A DNA stretch of 64,000 bases, taken from positions 3,534,001 through 3,598,000 of the forward strand of contig NZ_CP126981.1 of assembly GCF_030252325.1 (NCBI RefSeq), written 5' to 3'. A program made the translations under genes and the position numbers. Shown here one piece after another: positions 26,116-36,255 of the stretch (positions are counted from its first letter, which is position 1; every line of letters starts with the position of its first letter). Origin of the DNA: Candidatus Mycobacterium wuenschmannii. Lineage in GTDB: Bacteria; Actinomycetota; Actinomycetes; Mycobacteriales; Mycobacteriaceae. The notes below the pieces were generated by a model that saw only the letters and a program-made list of their open reading frames with translations, was not told the origin of the DNA and searched no databases.

Positions 26116-26595
26116 CTAGAACTGTCCGGCGATGAACCCGGCGAGCAGCACCCCGAAGCCGCCGATCTCGCCGACGACCAGCGCGATCATCCCGATCCGC
26201 ATCCCGCGATCGGGGTGGGCGAATTGGTTGTCGGTGTCCCGCTTCCAGCCGTGATAGATGTACGTCAGGATCGCGACGACGAAGAAGAACACCAGCACCA
26301 TCGCCGCGGTCAGGTTCACCCACTGCGGCCAGACGCTCAGCTGCACGAACGTCGCGACCAGCAACGTGGCGAAGGAGTAGAGCAGTGCGGCCCGGTGCGC
26401 GATGTCGACGTAAGGGTGCGCCTGATGGTTCTCGGACAGCAGCACCTGACGGTACTTCCAGATGCCGAGTACCAGCGCGAGCAGAAAGATCAGCCCGGCC
26501 CAGAGCAGCGTGATCCGCACGTCGAGCGGCAACGGGACGATGTCGGCGTAGCGACGCGGACCCTCGGCGCCGAGCTGGACTACCGTCGAAATCAT
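26116..26595 (-). CDS. Four-helix membrane protein
   Basis: A 159-residue protein with four hydrophobic segments: about residues 27-47 (ITLLWAGLIFLLALVLGIW), 68-88, 92-115 (LTAAMVLVFFFVVAILTYIY) and 138-157. A HGWKRDTDNQ loop separates the third and fourth. I do not recognise the family. The ATG at 26595 shares two bases with the ATG of the divergent oxidoreductase gene (CATG); a different start cannot be excluded because no ribosome site is obvious. Confidence 0.7.
   Translation of the reverse strand: MISTVVQLGAEGPRRYADIVPLPLDVRITLLWAGLIFLLALVLGIWKYRQVLLSENHQAHPYVDIAHRAALLYSFATLLVATFVQLSVWPQWVNLTAAMVLVFFFVVAILTYIYHGWKRDTDNQFAHPDRGMRIGMIALVVGEIGGFGVLLAGFIAGQF
26581..26586 (+). promoter_or_regulatory. 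Candidate -10 box of the LLM oxidoreductase gene
   Basis: TACCGT ends seven bases before the ATG at 26594, so the transcript would be leaderless. The box lies inside the predicted first codons of the divergent membrane gene. Confidence 0.45.
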
Positions 26596-27442
26596 GCGAT
26601 TCGCGTTCAAGACCTCACCCCAAAACACCACCTGGGATCGGATGCTGGCCGTCTGGCAGGCCGCCGACGACATCGACGTCTACGAGTCCGGGTGGACATT
26701 CGACCACTTCTACCCGATCTTCAGTGACAGTACCGGGCCGTGTCTCGAGGGCTGGACGACGCTCACCGCACTCGCCCAGGCGACCACCCGGCTGCGGCTG
26801 GGCACCCTGGTCACCGGCATCCACTACCGTCACCCCGCGGTGCTGGCGAATATGGCTGCGGCCCTTGACATCATCTCCAACGGCCGGTTGGAACTAGGCA
26901 TCGGCGCCGGCTGGAACGAGGAGGAATCCGGCGCGTACGGCATCGAACTGGGCAGCATCAAGGAGCGCTTCGACCGGTTCGAGGAAGCCTGCGCGGTCCT
27001 GACCAGCCTGCTCGGCAACGAGACCACCGACTTCGACGGAAAGTTCTACCGGCTCAAGGGCGCCCGCAACGAGCCCAAGGGCCCGCAGCGACCGCACCCG
27101 CCGATCTGCATCGGCGGTGGCGGGGAGAAGCGCACCCTTCGGATCACCGCGCAGTACGCCCAGCATTGGAACTTCGCGGGCGGCACCCCCGCCGAATTCG
27201 CCCACAAGCGTCGCGTGCTCGCGGCGCACTGCGCCGACATCGGCCGCGACCCGAGCGAGATCATCACGTCGTCGCACCTGCGACTCGAGCCGGACCTGAA
27301 TTACGCGAAGGTCATCGACGACGCCTCGGCGATGGCGGCCGAGGGCCTCGACCTGGGCATCGTCTACATCCCGCCCCCACACGACCCGGCGGTGCTGGAA
27401 CCGCTGGCCGAGGCGATCCGGGATTCGGGCCTGCTCGGCTGA
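26594..27442 (+). CDS. LLM-class F420-dependent oxidoreductase
   Basis: A 282-residue luciferase-like monooxygenase-fold protein, probably using F420. Landmarks are MRFAFKTSPQNTTWDRMLAVW, ESGWTFDHFYPIF, LGTLVTGIHYRHPAVLANMAAALDIIS, GRLELGIGAGWNEEE and PPICIGGGGEKRTLRI, the pattern of the TIGR03560-type family. The substrate is unknown. The start codon overlaps the divergent start. It converges on the RDD gene with a three-base gap. Confidence 0.92.
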   Translation: MRFAFKTSPQNTTWDRMLAVWQAADDIDVYESGWTFDHFYPIFSDSTGPCLEGWTTLTALAQATTRLRLGTLVTGIHYRHPAVLANMAAALDIISNGRLELGIGAGWNEEESGAYGIELGSIKERFDRFEEACAVLTSLLGNETTDFDGKFYRLKGARNEPKGPQRPHPPICIGGGGEKRTLRITAQYAQHWNFAGGTPAEFAHKRRVLAAHCADIGRDPSEIITSSHLRLEPDLNYAKVIDDASAMAAEGLDLGIVYIPPPHDPAVLEPLAEAIRDSGLLG

Positions 27443-27445
27443 GTA

Positions 27446-28048
27446 TCAGATGGGTACGCAGATCGTATTCAGGATCTTGTCGGCGAACGTCTGTCGCTTG
27501 GCATCCCACAGCGGGAACAGATACCCGACGTAGCAGAGCGCCCCGTCGAGGGTGTGGGCAATCTGGCGCACGATCGACATCCCGAATCCAATCGGTTGAC
27601 CGGTCGCCTCGCTGACCACCTTGAACTTCAGCACCGACTTTCCGATGCTGGAGCCCGTGGTGCCCTGTTTGTAGCCGTAGTTCCAGAACACGTACACGAT
27701 GCCGACGAGCGCGGAGATGATCACGGCGGCCACCCCCAGCGTGGAGTTGCCGGACGCGCAGACCGTCCCGATGTTGTACTCGGAAGTATCTGTGACACAA
27801 GCTGTTTCCTGCGTCGCCGCCTCGATTCCGAGTCCGACTCCGAGGATGACGGCGTACGGCGCGAGGTCGATGAGAGTCGCGAGCACCCGCGTCAGCCACG
27901 GTGTGTAGGCGTCGGTGGGCAAGCCGGGACCCGGCGGAAACGGCTGGCCGGCGCCGTAGGACGGCGGCGGCGGGGGCGGGTAGTTCCCGGGCGGCGGGTA
28001 TTCACCCGGAGGAGGCGGATAGTTTCCTGGGGGCGGAGGGACGGTCAT
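27446..28048 (-). CDS. RDD-family membrane protein with Pro-rich tail
   Basis: A 200-residue protein. The first 48 residues are Pro/Gly/Tyr-rich with NYPPPPGEYPPPGNYPPP repeats. The RDD domain follows with membrane segments at about 58-76 (TLIDLAPYAVILGVGLGI), 105-125 and 165-185, and the conserved features RVLATLIDLA (R and D) and GTTGSSIGKSVLKFKVV. Two cysteines in the first loop could pair. Such proteins are common in mycobacteria with unknown role. GGAAACT and the G-rich stretch before the ATG supply a ribosome site. Confidence 0.88.
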   Translation of the reverse strand: MTVPPPPGNYPPPPGEYPPPGNYPPPPPPSYGAGQPFPPGPGLPTDAYTPWLTRVLATLIDLAPYAVILGVGLGIEAATQETACVTDTSEYNIGTVCASGNSTLGVAAVIISALVGIVYVFWNYGYKQGTTGSSIGKSVLKFKVVSEATGQPIGFGMSIVRQIAHTLDGALCYVGYLFPLWDAKRQTFADKILNTICVPI

Positions 28049-28160
28049 GAGCGCCTTTCTGCAAATGTTGGCGCACGCTAACCCCGTCCAATTGGAAATC
28101 CCTTGGACGTCACCCTATGCACTCGGAAAAGTCACGAAAAGGTGTCGTCGAGCAAACAAC

Positions 28161-28181
28161 CGGCGGCCTCGATGGGCCGCC
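28161..28181 (-). terminator. Hairpin after the small 46-aa gene
   Basis: GGCGGCC (28162-28168) and GGCCGCC (28175-28181) form a 7-bp stem with a 6-base loop. On the minus strand it begins about 10 bases after the stop of the small gene. No T-run. Confidence 0.4.
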
Positions 28182-28191
28182 CGGGTGGGGA

Positions 28192-28332
28192 TCAGAAGCC
28201 GAAGCGCAACAGCTCGTCGGCGGTTACCAGGCGCTCATGCTTGGCGGGGAATTCACGGCTCTTGACCGGGAAACGGAACCATGACCAGGCCATTCTGCCG
28301 ACCCGCGAGCGGGTCATTGGGTTCATGTACAC
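28192..28332 (-). CDS. Small basic protein, 46 aa
   Basis: A 46-residue protein reading MYMNPMTRSRVGRMAW, then SWFRFPVKSREFPAKHE, then RLVTADELLRFGF. It is basic and aromatic in the first half with an amphipathic end. AGGAG (28341-28345, minus strand) lies eight bases before the GTG at 28332; ATGs at 28326 and 28317 are in frame. A good sigma-A-type promoter lies about 85 bases upstream and a hairpin follows the stop. This full set of signals supports a real gene. No family recognised. It fills the gap between the RDD gene and gltD. Confidence 0.65.
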   Translation of the reverse strand: MYMNPMTRSRVGRMAWSWFRFPVKSREFPAKHERLVTADELLRFGF

Positions 28333-28422
28333 GCTGTTTACTCCTGCGGTCGATTAGCTCAACCAGGCTCCACACCCCGCGGCGCCTATCTCGAACTATT
28401 AGACACCCATTAGCTGGCAAAC

Positions 28423-28451
28423 AGTGTAGGACGCGCCGCGCAATTTATCAA
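28423..28451 (-). promoter_or_regulatory. Promoter of the small 46-aa gene
   Basis: On the minus strand TTGATA (28446-28451), a 17-base spacer and TACACT (28423-28428). It lies just downstream of the gltD stop, and transcription would start near 28416. This is among the closest matches to a consensus promoter in the window. Confidence 0.7.
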
Positions 28452-28475
28452 ATGTTGCGAGTGTGACAATTGTGA

Positions 28476-29927
28476 CTAGCGTTGCGGTGCTGCAGTGGGG
28501 ACAATCGGCGCCGGAAGGGCGGTCTCGCCCATCAGGAACCGGTCCACACCGGCCGCCGCGGCCCGACCCTCGGCGATCGCCCAGACGATCAGGGACTGCC
28601 CCCGACCTGCGTCTCCGGCAACGAACACGCCCGGCACCGTTGACTCGAAGTTGTTGTTGCGCGCCACGTTGCCGCGGTCGGTCAACTCGACGCCCAGGTC
28701 GGTCAGTAAGCCCTTGTGCTCCGGGCCGACAAAGCCCATCGCCAGCAACACCAGATCGGCCTCGAGTTCGAAGTCGCTGCCCTCGGTCTTGACGAACTTG
28801 CCGTCCTGCTGGGTCACCTCGTGCACCCTGAGCGCCGTGACGTGGCCGTCCTTGCCGACGAATTCCTCGGTGTTGACCGAGAACACGCGCTCGCCACCTT
28901 CTTCGTGCGCCGACGAGACGCGGAACATCATCGCGTAGGTCGGCCACGGGGTGGACGCGGCGCGGGTCTCCGGCGGGCGCGGCATGATCTCGAACTGGTG
29001 GATGGTCTCCGCCAGCTGCCGGTGGGCGGTGCCGAGGCAGTCGGCGCCGGTGTCGCCACCGCCGATGATGACGACCTTCTTGCCCTTGGCGGTGATCGGC
29101 GGTTCGTCCAATTGCCCCGCGGCGTAACGGTTGCCCCAGGGCAGATACTCCATCGCCTGGTAGATGCCGTCCAGCTCGCGGCCGGGGATCGGCAGGTCAC
29201 GCCACGCGGTCGCGCCGCCCGCCAGCACCACCGCGTCGAAGTCCGACGTCAGTTCCTTGGCGGTGATGTCGACCCCGACGTTGACGCCGGCGCGGAACTC
29301 GGTGCCCTCGGCCCGCATCTGCTCCAGCCGGCGGTCGAGATGGCGCTTCTCCATCTTGAACTCGGGGATGCCGTACCGCAGCAGGCCGCCGATGGCGTCG
29401 GCGCGCTCGAACACCGTCACCGAGTGGCCGGCGCGGGTCAGCTGCTGTGCGGCGGCCAGCCCGGCCGGGCCGGAGCCGACGACGGCAACCTTCTTGCCGG
29501 TCAACTCGTCGGGCGGCAGCGGGACGACCCAGCCCTCGTCGAAGGCGTTGTCGATGATCTCGACTTCGATCTGCTTGATCGTCACCGCATCCTGGTTGAT
29601 GCCCAGCACACAGGACGATTCGCACGGCGCCGGGCAGAGCCGGCCGGTGAACTCCGGGAAGTTGTTGGTCGCGTGCAACCGCTCGATGGCCTCGCGCCAC
29701 CGGTCGGTGCGGACCAGGTCGTTCCACTCCGGGATCAGGTTACCCAGCGGGCAACCGTTGTGGCAGAACGGAATTCCACAGTCCATGCAGCGACTCGCCT
29801 GAGTCTGCAGGTTGGCGTGCGGGAAGTCTTCGTAGACCTCGTTCCAGTCCTTGAGGCGCAGGTCGACCGCGCGGCGCTTGGGCGTCTCGCGGTGGGTGTG
29901 CTTGAGGAAACCCTTGGGATCAGGCAC
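28476..29927 (-). CDS. gltD: Glutamate synthase small subunit
   Basis: A 483-residue NADPH-dependent FAD/iron-sulphur subunit that passes electrons to GltB for glutamate synthesis. N-terminal cysteines [17 protein letters not shown] and [12 protein letters not shown] bind two 4Fe-4S clusters. FAD binding is at [20 protein letters not shown] binding at [15 protein letters not shown], and the closing FAD motif is [22 protein letters not shown]. The start is GTG at 29927, eight bases inside the end of gltB, so the two are coupled. Confidence 0.97.
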   Translation of the reverse strand: MPDPKGFLKHTHRETPKRRAVDLRLKDWNEVYEDFPHANLQTQASRCMDCGIPFCHNGCPLGNLIPEWNDLVRTDRWREAIERLHATNNFPEFTGRLCPAPCESSCVLGINQDAVTIKQIEVEIIDNAFDEGWVVPLPPDELTGKKVAVVGSGPAGLAAAQQLTRAGHSVTVFERADAIGGLLRYGIPEFKMEKRHLDRRLEQMRAEGTEFRAGVNVGVDITAKELTSDFDAVVLAGGATAWRDLPIPGRELDGIYQAMEYLPWGNRYAAGQLDEPPITAKGKKVVIIGGGDTGADCLGTAHRQLAETIHQFEIMPRPPETRAASTPWPTYAMMFRVSSAHEEGGERVFSVNTEEFVGKDGHVTALRVHEVTQQDGKFVKTEGSDFELEADLVLLAMGFVGPEHKGLLTDLGVELTDRGNVARNNNFESTVPGVFVAGDAGRGQSLIVWAIAEGRAAAAGVDRFLMGETALPAPIVPTAAPQR

Positions 29928-32900
29928 TGGCGGCCGCCATGATCGCCTCGTCGGGATCGGTGCCGTTGCGCTCGGCCTCGGCGATCGCCTCGAGTACCCG
30001 CTTGTAGTCGCGCGGCATCACCTTGGCGAAGCGCTTCTGCTCGGCACCCCAGTCCGCCAGAATGCGTTGGCCGACCGCGGAATCCGTGGCATCGATGTGT
30101 GCTTGCAGCATTCCGTGCAGCCATTCCAGGTCGTCGTCGTCAAGGGTCTCGAGTTCGACCATCTCGGAGTTGAGGTTGGCTTCCAAGGCTTCCTCGGGGT
30201 CGTAGACGTAGGCGATGCCGCCGGACATCCCGGCAGCGAAGTTGCGGCCGGTGCTGCCCAGGATCGCCACCTTGCCGCCGGTCATGTATTCGCAGCCGTG
30301 ATCGCCGACGCCTTCGACCACCGCGTGCGCACCGGAGTTACGCACCGCGAACCGCTCGCCCACCGCGCCGCGCAGGAACGCCTGGCCGCTGGTGGCGCCG
30401 AACAGGATGACGTTGCCGCCGATGATGTTGTCCTCGGCGACGTAGTCCGCCGGGGCGTTGTCCGACGGCCGGACCACGACGCGCCCGCCCGACAATCCCT
30501 TGCCGACGTAGTCGTTGGCGTCGCCGTAGACCCGCAGCGTGATACCGCTGGGCAGGAATGCGCCGAAGCTGTTGCCGGCGGACCCGGTGAAGGTGATGTC
30601 GATGGTGCCATCCGGCAGGCCTTGGCCGCCATAGGCTTTCGTCACCTCGTGGCCCAGCATCGTTCCGACCGTGCGGTTGACGTTGGCGATGGTGGTGGAG
30701 AAGTTGACCGGCTTCTTCGAGTCCAGCGCCTCGCGGCTCATGATGATCAGCTGCTGGTCCAGCGCCTTGTCCAGGCCGTGGTCCTGCTTGGAGCTGTTGT
30801 AGAGGTCCTGGTTCATAAACGCCGACTCCGGCTCGTGCAGCACCGGCGACAGGTCGAGCTTGTGCGCCTTCCAATGCGCGCGGGCCAGCGTGGTGTCCAG
30901 CGAGCCGACCTGACCGACCGCCTCGTTGATGGTGCGGAAGCCCAACTGCGCCAAGTACTCCCGGACCTCTTCGGCGATGAACAGGAAGAAGTTCTCCACG
31001 AATTCTGGCTTGCCGGTGAACCGCTCGCGCAACACCGGGTTCTGGGTGGCCACGCCGACGGGGCAGGTGTCCAGGTGGCACACCCGCATCATCACGCAGC
31101 CGGTCACCACCAAAGGTGCCGTGGCGAAACCGAATTCCTCGGCGCCGAGCAGCGCGGCGACCATCACGTCGCGGCCGGTCTTGAGCTGTCCGTCGACCTG
31201 GACCACGATCCGGTCGCGTAACCCGTTGAGCAGCAACGTCTGCTGGGTCTCGGCCAGGCCGAGCTCCCACGGCGCGCCGGCGTGCTTCATCGACGTCAGC
31301 GGGGTGGCCCCGGTGCCGCCGTCGTGGCCGGAGATCAACACCACGTCCGCGTGCGCCTTGGAGACACCGGCGGCGACGGTGCCGACACCGTTCTCGGACA
31401 CCAGCTTCACGTGAATCCGGGCCTGCGGGTTGGCGTTCTTGAGGTCGTGGATCAGTTGAGCCAGGTCCTCGATCGAGTAGATGTCGTGGTGCGGCGGCGG
31501 CGAGATCAGGCCCACACCCGGGGTGGAGTGCCGGACCTCGGCGATCCACGGGTAGACCTTGCCGGCCGGAAGCTGGCCGCCCTCACCGGGTTTCGCACCC
31601 TGAGCCATCTTGATCTGAATGTCGGAGCAGTTGCTCAGGTAGTGCGAGGTGACGCCGAAGCGGGCCGAGGCCACCTGCTTGATCGCGCTGCGCCGCCAGT
31701 CGCCGTTGCTTTCCCGCTCGAAGCGGGCGATGTTCTCGCCGCCCTCACCCGAGTTCGACCGTCCGCCAAGGCGGTTCATCGCGATCGCCAGCGTCTCGTG
31801 TGCCTCGGCGGAGATCGACCCGTAGCTCATCGCGCCGGTGGAGAAGCGCTTGACGATTTCGCTGGCCGGCTCGACCTCGTCGAGCGGCACCGGCGGGCGC
31901 AGCCCCTCCCGGAACTGCAGCAGGCCGCGCAGCGACGCCATCCGCTCGCTCTGGTTGTCGACGAGGTCGGTGTACTCCTTGAAGACCTTGTACTGCCCGG
32001 TGCGGGTCGAGTGCTGCAGCTTGAACACCGTGTCCGGGTTGAACAGGTGGTACTCGCCCTCGCGGCGCCACTGGTAATCGCCGCCGACCTCGAGTTCGCG
32101 GTGCGCCCGCTCGTCGGGGCGGTCCAGGAACGCCAGCGCGTGCCGGGTCGCGACGTCGGCGGCGATGTCGGACAGGTTGATGCCGCCGGTGGGGCAGGTC
32201 AGGCCGGTGAAGTACTCGCCGAGCACGTCCTCGTCGACGCCGACGGCCTGGAACAGCTGCGCGCCGGTGTAGGAGGCCAGCGTCGAGATGCCCATCTTGG
32301 ACATCACCTTCAGCACACCCTTGCTGGCGGCCTTGATGTAGTTGTTCAGTGCTTTGTCGCGGTCGAGGTCCGCGAAGTCGCCGCGATCGAGCATGACCTC
32401 GATCGACTCGAACGCCATGTAGGGGTTGATCGCGGCGGCGCCGAAGCCGATCAGCGCGGCCATGTGGTGCACCTCGCGGGCGTCACCGGTCTCCACGACC
32501 AGGCCGACCTTGGTGCGGCTGCGTTCCCGGACCAGGTGGTGGTGCACGGCCGAGACGGCGAGCAGCGACGGGATCGGCGCCAACTTCTCGTCGGACTCCC
32601 GGTCGGAGAGAATGATGATCCGCGCTCCGTCGGCGATCGCCGCCGACGTCTGCTCGCGCACCGTGTCGAGTGCGGCCTTGAGCCCGGCGCCATTCTCGGC
32701 GACCGGGTACAGACAGCGAATCACCTTGGAGCGCAGTCCATGCCGACGTCCGTTGACTTCCACGTCGGGGTCGAGGTTGATGAGTTTGGCCAGTTCGTGG
32801 TTACGCAGGATCGGCTGCTTGAGGTGAATCTGGCGGCAGGAGTCCGGCGTCGGGTTGAGCAGGTCGCCCTCCGGGCCGACGGTGCCCTCGACGCTGGTGA

Positions 32901-34512
32901 CCACCTCTTCACGGATGGCGTCCAGCGGCGGGTTGGTCACCTGGGCGAACAGCTGCTGGAAGTAGTCGTAGAGCATCCGCGGGCGTTGCGAGAGCACCGC
33001 GACGGGGGTGTCGGTGCCCATCGAGCCGATCGGCTCGGCGCCGGTGCGGGCCATCGGCGCAACCAGCATGTTGAGCTCTTCGTAGGTGTAGCCGAACACC
33101 AACTGGCGCAACACCACCCGGTGCTCGAGCATCCGCTCGTAGTCGCCCTGCGGCAGCTCGGCCAGCGGGATCAGGCCCTTGTCGAGCCATTCCTGGTAGG
33201 GCTGTTCGGCGGCCAGCTCGGCCTTGATCTCCTCGTCGGAGACGATGCGGCCCTCGGTCATGTTCACCAGGAACATCCGGCCCGGCTGCAGCCGCATCCG
33301 GCGGACCACCTTCGACGGGTCCAGATCCAGCACGCCGGCCTCGGACGCCATCACCACGAGGCCGTCCTCGGTCACCCAGATGCGGGATGGGCGAAGGCCA
33401 TTGCGGTCCAGCACCGCGCCGACGACGGTGCCGTCGGTGAACGTCATCGACGCCGGTCCGTCCCACGGCTCCATCAGCGAGGCGTGGTACTCGTAGAACG
33501 CCCGCCGCGCGGGGTCCATCGACGGGTGCCGCTCCCAGGCCTCCGGGATCATCATCAGCACGGCGTGCGGCAGGCTGCGGCCACCGAGGTGCAGCAGTTC
33601 CAGCGCCTCGTCGAAGCGCGCGGTGTCCGAGGCGCCCGGGGTGCAGATCGGGAACAGCTTGTCCACATCGTCGCGGGAACCGAACACGTCGGTCTCGATC
33701 AGCGCCTCGCGGGCGCGCATCCAGTTCTCGTTGCCGGTGACGGTGTTGATCTCGCCGTTGTGCGCGATGCGGCGGAACGGGTGCGCCAGCGGCCATGACG
33801 GGAACGTGTTGGTGGAGAACCGCGAGTGCACGATGCCCAGCGCGCTGGTGAGCCGGTTGTCCTGCAGGTCGAGGTAGAACGCCTTGAGCTGCGGTGTGGT
33901 CAGCATGCCCTTGTAGACGAAGGTCTGACCGGAAAGGCTTGGGAAATAGACGGTTTCGCGACCGGGTCCGTCCTGGCCGGGGCCCTTGGTGCCCAGCTCG
34001 TGCTCGGCGCGCTTGCGGATCACGTAGGCGCGGCGCTCGAGGGTCATGCCGTCGGCGCCGGCGATGAAGATCTGGCGGAAGGTCGGCATCGCGTCGCGGG
34101 CCAGCGCGCCCAGCGAGGCCTCGTCGGTGGGCACGTTGCGCCAGCCCAGCACCTGCAGGCCTTCGGCCTCGACGATCTTCTCGACGGCAGCGCAGGCGGT
34201 GGCGGCGTCTTTGGACGACTGCGGCAGGAAGGCGATGCCGGTGGCGTAGCTGCCCGCCTCGGGCAGGTCGAAGTCGACGATCGCGCGGAAGAAGGCGTCG
34301 GGAACCTGGATCAGGATGCCGGCGCCGTCACCGCTGTGCGGCTCGGCGCCCTGGGCACCGCGGTGCTCGAGGTTGACCAGCGCGGTGATGGCCTTGTCGA
34401 CGATGTCGCGGCTGCGCCGGCCGTGCATGTCGACGACCATGGCCACCCCGCACGAGTCGTGCTCGAATGCGGGGTTGTAGAGCCCTTGGGAGCCCGGGTG
34501 GTTGGGCGCCAT
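29920..34512 (-). CDS. gltB: Glutamate synthase large subunit
   Basis: A 1530-residue enzyme converting glutamine and 2-oxoglutarate to two glutamates. The class II amidotransferase nucleophile is the Cys of [11 protein letters not shown] near the N-terminus. The central FMN-binding synthase domain carries [14 protein letters not shown] and [19 protein letters not shown]. The 3Fe-4S cysteines are in [18 protein letters not shown]-terminal GXGXG beta-helix ([13 protein letters not shown] onward) ends it. The ATG at 34512 is chosen because AGGAG lies 10 bases upstream. All domains are intact. First gene of gltBD. Confidence 0.97.
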   Translation of the reverse strand: MAPNHPGSQGLYNPAFEHDSCGVAMVVDMHGRRSRDIVDKAITALVNLEHRGAQGAEPHSGDGAGILIQVPDAFFRAIVDFDLPEAGSYATGIAFLPQSSKDAATACAAVEKIVEAEGLQVLGWRNVPTDEASLGALARDAMPTFRQIFIAGADGMTLERRAYVIRKRAEHELGTKGPGQDGPGRETVYFPSLSGQTFVYKGMLTTPQLKAFYLDLQDNRLTSALGIVHSRFSTNTFPSWPLAHPFRRIAHNGEINTVTGNENWMRAREALIETDVFGSRDDVDKLFPICTPGASDTARFDEALELLHLGGRSLPHAVLMMIPEAWERHPSMDPARRAFYEYHASLMEPWDGPASMTFTDGTVVGAVLDRNGLRPSRIWVTEDGLVVMASEAGVLDLDPSKVVRRMRLQPGRMFLVNMTEGRIVSDEEIKAELAAEQPYQEWLDKGLIPLAELPQGDYERMLEHRVVLRQLVFGYTYEELNMLVAPMARTGAEPIGSMGTDTPVAVLSQRPRMLYDYFQQLFAQVTNPPLDAIREEVVTSVEGTVGPEGDLLNPTPDSCRQIHLKQPILRNHELAKLINLDPDVEVNGRRHGLRSKVIRCLYPVAENGAGLKAALDTVREQTSAAIADGARIIILSDRESDEKLAPIPSLLAVSAVHHHLVRERSRTKVGLVVETGDAREVHHMAALIGFGAAAINPYMAFESIEVMLDRGDFADLDRDKALNNYIKAASKGVLKVMSKMGISTLASYTGAQLFQAVGVDEDVLGEYFTGLTCPTGGINLSDIAADVATRHALAFLDRPDERAHRELEVGGDYQWRREGEYHLFNPDTVFKLQHSTRTGQYKVFKEYTDLVDNQSERMASLRGLLQFREGLRPPVPLDEVEPASEIVKRFSTGAMSYGSISAEAHETLAIAMNRLGGRSNSGEGGENIARFERESNGDWRRSAIKQVASARFGVTSHYLSNCSDIQIKMAQGAKPGEGGQLPAGKVYPWIAEVRHSTPGVGLISPPPHHDIYSIEDLAQLIHDLKNANPQARIHVKLVSENGVGTVAAGVSKAHADVVLISGHDGGTGATPLTSMKHAGAPWELGLAETQQTLLLNGLRDRIVVQVDGQLKTGRDVMVAALLGAEEFGFATAPLVVTGCVMMRVCHLDTCPVGVATQNPVLRERFTGKPEFVENFFLFIAEEVREYLAQLGFRTINEAVGQVGSLDTTLARAHWKAHKLDLSPVLHEPESAFMNQDLYNSSKQDHGLDKALDQQLIIMSREALDSKKPVNFSTTIANVNRTVGTMLGHEVTKAYGGQGLPDGTIDITFTGSAGNSFGAFLPSGITLRVYGDANDYVGKGLSGGRVVVRPSDNAPADYVAEDNIIGGNVILFGATSGQAFLRGAVGERFAVRNSGAHAVVEGVGDHGCEYMTGGKVAILGSTGRNFAAGMSGGIAYVYDPEEALEANLNSEMVELETLDDDDLEWLHGMLQAHIDATDSAVGQRILADWGAEQKRFAKVMPRDYKRVLEAIAEAERNGTDPDEAIMAAASA

Positions 34513-34689
34513 TCGCACCTGCTCCTTCACCAAAGTTTCTGCCGCAGCGTGTCACCAGCTGTCCGTTGGAGGCCGCGCCCTGAGGGCTGTGGGCTAGGCC
34601 CCTTCGGTCTTGCCGATGTGCTGCTCGCCGGATAACGACGATCCCGGTAGGGAGTATCCGTACGGCGCTGAACGGTGGCCCGGTTACCG

Positions 34690-34710
34690 GTTTTCGACAA
34701 GTCGTAAAAC
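34690..34710. promoter_or_regulatory. Imperfect inverted repeat upstream of gltB
   Basis: GTTTTCGAC and GTCGTAAAAC flank AA with one bulged base. It lies about 180 bases before the gltB start. It could be the operator of a nitrogen or redox regulator; no firm match to the GlnR box was found. Confidence 0.4.
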
Positions 34711-35122
34711 GATATGACAAAACCCGCCTGACATGCCAACTTGGGCCATCTTAACCCGCCCGTGGCGTGTACCGCGCCGTTGTGACGGCATCCACACCGC
34801 GATCGGTGCGGTAACACTGTGCCGCAAAGTATTTGGGCCCGTCGGGCGCGCAGGGGACGCCGCGGCCCGCCCACCGGCCCACGGACCATTCGCCGCGGCA
34901 GTTTGCTGTGATTGCGGCCTTGGCTCGTCGCGTCGAGTCAACTGGCTCACAGTGCCGCCTATCCGGCGCCAAAACGCGTGGCAGCGCCCGCTTGGGGGTG
35001 CCGCCGGCGTGTCCCGCCGCCCGGCCCCGGCGCCGGCCGGAAAGTTGCCCGGAATTTTTCCGGGTCTGCTCCCGGCGCGGGGCGGGGACCTGCGCAATCA
35101 ATGCGCACGGTCGCGGCGGCTC

Positions 35123-35128
35123 TACGAT
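35123..35128 (+). promoter_or_regulatory. -10 box upstream of the 14-codon ORF and MinD-like gene
   Basis: TACGAT matches TANNNT and ends six bases before the ATG at 35135, which would therefore be the first codon of a leaderless transcript. Confidence 0.5.
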
Positions 35129-35134
35129 GCAGTC

Positions 35135-35179
35135 ATGAGCTTGGGTAGGCGGCACACGTCGGCTTCGACGGCGTCATGA
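35135..35179 (+). CDS. 14-codon leaderless upstream ORF
   Basis: Encodes MSLGRRHTSASTAS. Its start is at the predicted transcription start and its stop overlaps the ATG of the MinD-like gene as ATGA. The MinD-like gene has no ribosome site of its own, so translation of this short ORF probably delivers ribosomes to it. The peptide itself need not have a function. Confidence 0.45.
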   Translation: MSLGRRHTSASTAS

Positions 35180-36255
35180 CCGAGCAAGACGACTTCCTGC
35201 GCGATCGGCAACGGTCGGCGCCCCCGTCCAACCCCGGACAGTGGCCGCCCCGCCAGGCGCCCCAGCAGCAGCCCGCTCCCCCGCCTGCGGCACCGCCCGC
35301 CACACCACCGGCCCAGCAGTCCTGGAACACCGTCGACTTTTCGGCGGCCGAACAGACGCCGCGCGGGCCCGGTCCCAGGTACGGCTGGCAGCGACTCGTC
35401 TTCAAAGCGACGTTCGGGCTGGTCAACCCCGGTCCGTCCGCCATCGAGAAGCAAGACGCCGCCAACGAGGCCACCGTTGCCGCAACCCTGCGCGGCAATT
35501 ACAAGGTCGGCGTGCTGGGGAAGGGCGGAGTCGGCAAGACGACCGTGGCCGCCAGCGTCGGCTCGATCTTCGCGGAACTCCGCCGCCAGGACCGCGTGGT
35601 CGCGATCGATGCCGACACCGCCTTCGGCCGCCTTGGCAGCCGGATCGACCCACGAACCCACGGCTCCTACTGGGAGATCGCGGCCGACAAGAACCTGCGC
35701 TCGTTCGCCGACGTCAGCAGCCGGGTCGGCAGCAACTCGGCGGGCCTGTACGTGCTGGCCGGCGAGCCGACCGCGGGGCCGCGCCGGGTGCTCGACGCCG
35801 CGCTGTACCGCGAGGCCACTTCACGGCTCGATCGGCACTTCACGATCGCGATCATCGACTGCGGCTCCACCATGGACGCACCGGTGACCCAGGAGGCACT
35901 CAGCGACCTCGACGCGCTGATCGTGGTCTCCTCGCCGTGGGCCGACGGCGCCGGGGCCGCGGCCCAGACGATGGAGTGGTTGGCCGCGCACGGCCGCAAC
36001 GGGTTGCTCCGCCGGACCGTGGTCGTGCTCAACGACTCCGACGGCCACTCCGACAAGCGCCACCGCTCGGCGCTGGCCAGCCAGTTCCTCGAGCGCGGTC
36101 AGACCGTCGTCGAAGTGCCCTTCGACCCGCACCTGCGGCCCGGCGGCGTCATCGATGTCCGCACGGAGCTCGGGCGCAAGACGCGCCGCAAGTTCCTGGA
36201 AGTCTCCGCGGCGATCACCGGGTTCTTCGCGACCAGGCCGGAAGGTCAGCGCTAG
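35176..36255 (+). CDS. MinD/ParA-like ATPase (Rv3860-like), orphan T7SS-type
   Basis: A 359-residue protein. A Pro/Gln-rich N-terminus (residues 15-50) precedes a deviant Walker A (GVLGKGGVGKTTVAASVG). The nucleotide domain continues with VVAIDADTAFGRLGSR and FTIAIIDCGSTMD. The C-terminus VPFDPHLRPGGVIDVRTELGRKTR closely parallels the MinD-like protein inside the ESX-2 locus, so the two are paralogues. In M. tuberculosis Rv3860 sits here next to the start of ESX-1; here ESX-1 is absent. Possible role in assembling or regulating type VII secretion is inferred. Confidence 0.88.
   Translation: MTEQDDFLRDRQRSAPPSNPGQWPPRQAPQQQPAPPPAAPPATPPAQQSWNTVDFSAAEQTPRGPGPRYGWQRLVFKATFGLVNPGPSAIEKQDAANEATVAATLRGNYKVGVLGKGGVGKTTVAASVGSIFAELRRQDRVVAIDADTAFGRLGSRIDPRTHGSYWEIAADKNLRSFADVSSRVGSNSAGLYVLAGEPTAGPRRVLDAALYREATSRLDRHFTIAIIDCGSTMDAPVTQEALSDLDALIVVSSPWADGAGAAAQTMEWLAAHGRNGLLRRTVVVLNDSDGHSDKRHRSALASQFLERGQTVVEVPFDPHLRPGGVIDVRTELGRKTRRKFLEVSAAITGFFATRPEGQR

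Larger units (their letters stand above)
34513..35134. other. Intergenic region between gltB and the MinD-like gene
   Basis: About 620 bases with no convincing gene; the overlapping open frames have no ribosome sites and no recognisable product. The strand bias and AT-richer stretch around 34680-34730 make it the likely gltB promoter zone. An imperfect inverted repeat lies at 34690-34710 (separate entry). The rest is GC-rich. Confidence 0.55.

Noticed and set aside
28049..28475. tRNA or structured RNA between the RDD gene and gltD
   Set aside because: No cloverleaf found on either strand; the signals are better explained by the small 46-aa gene.
31282..33798. 838-residue plus-strand open frame
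   Set aside because: Antisense to gltB, whose domains are complete; composition is that of a shadow frame.
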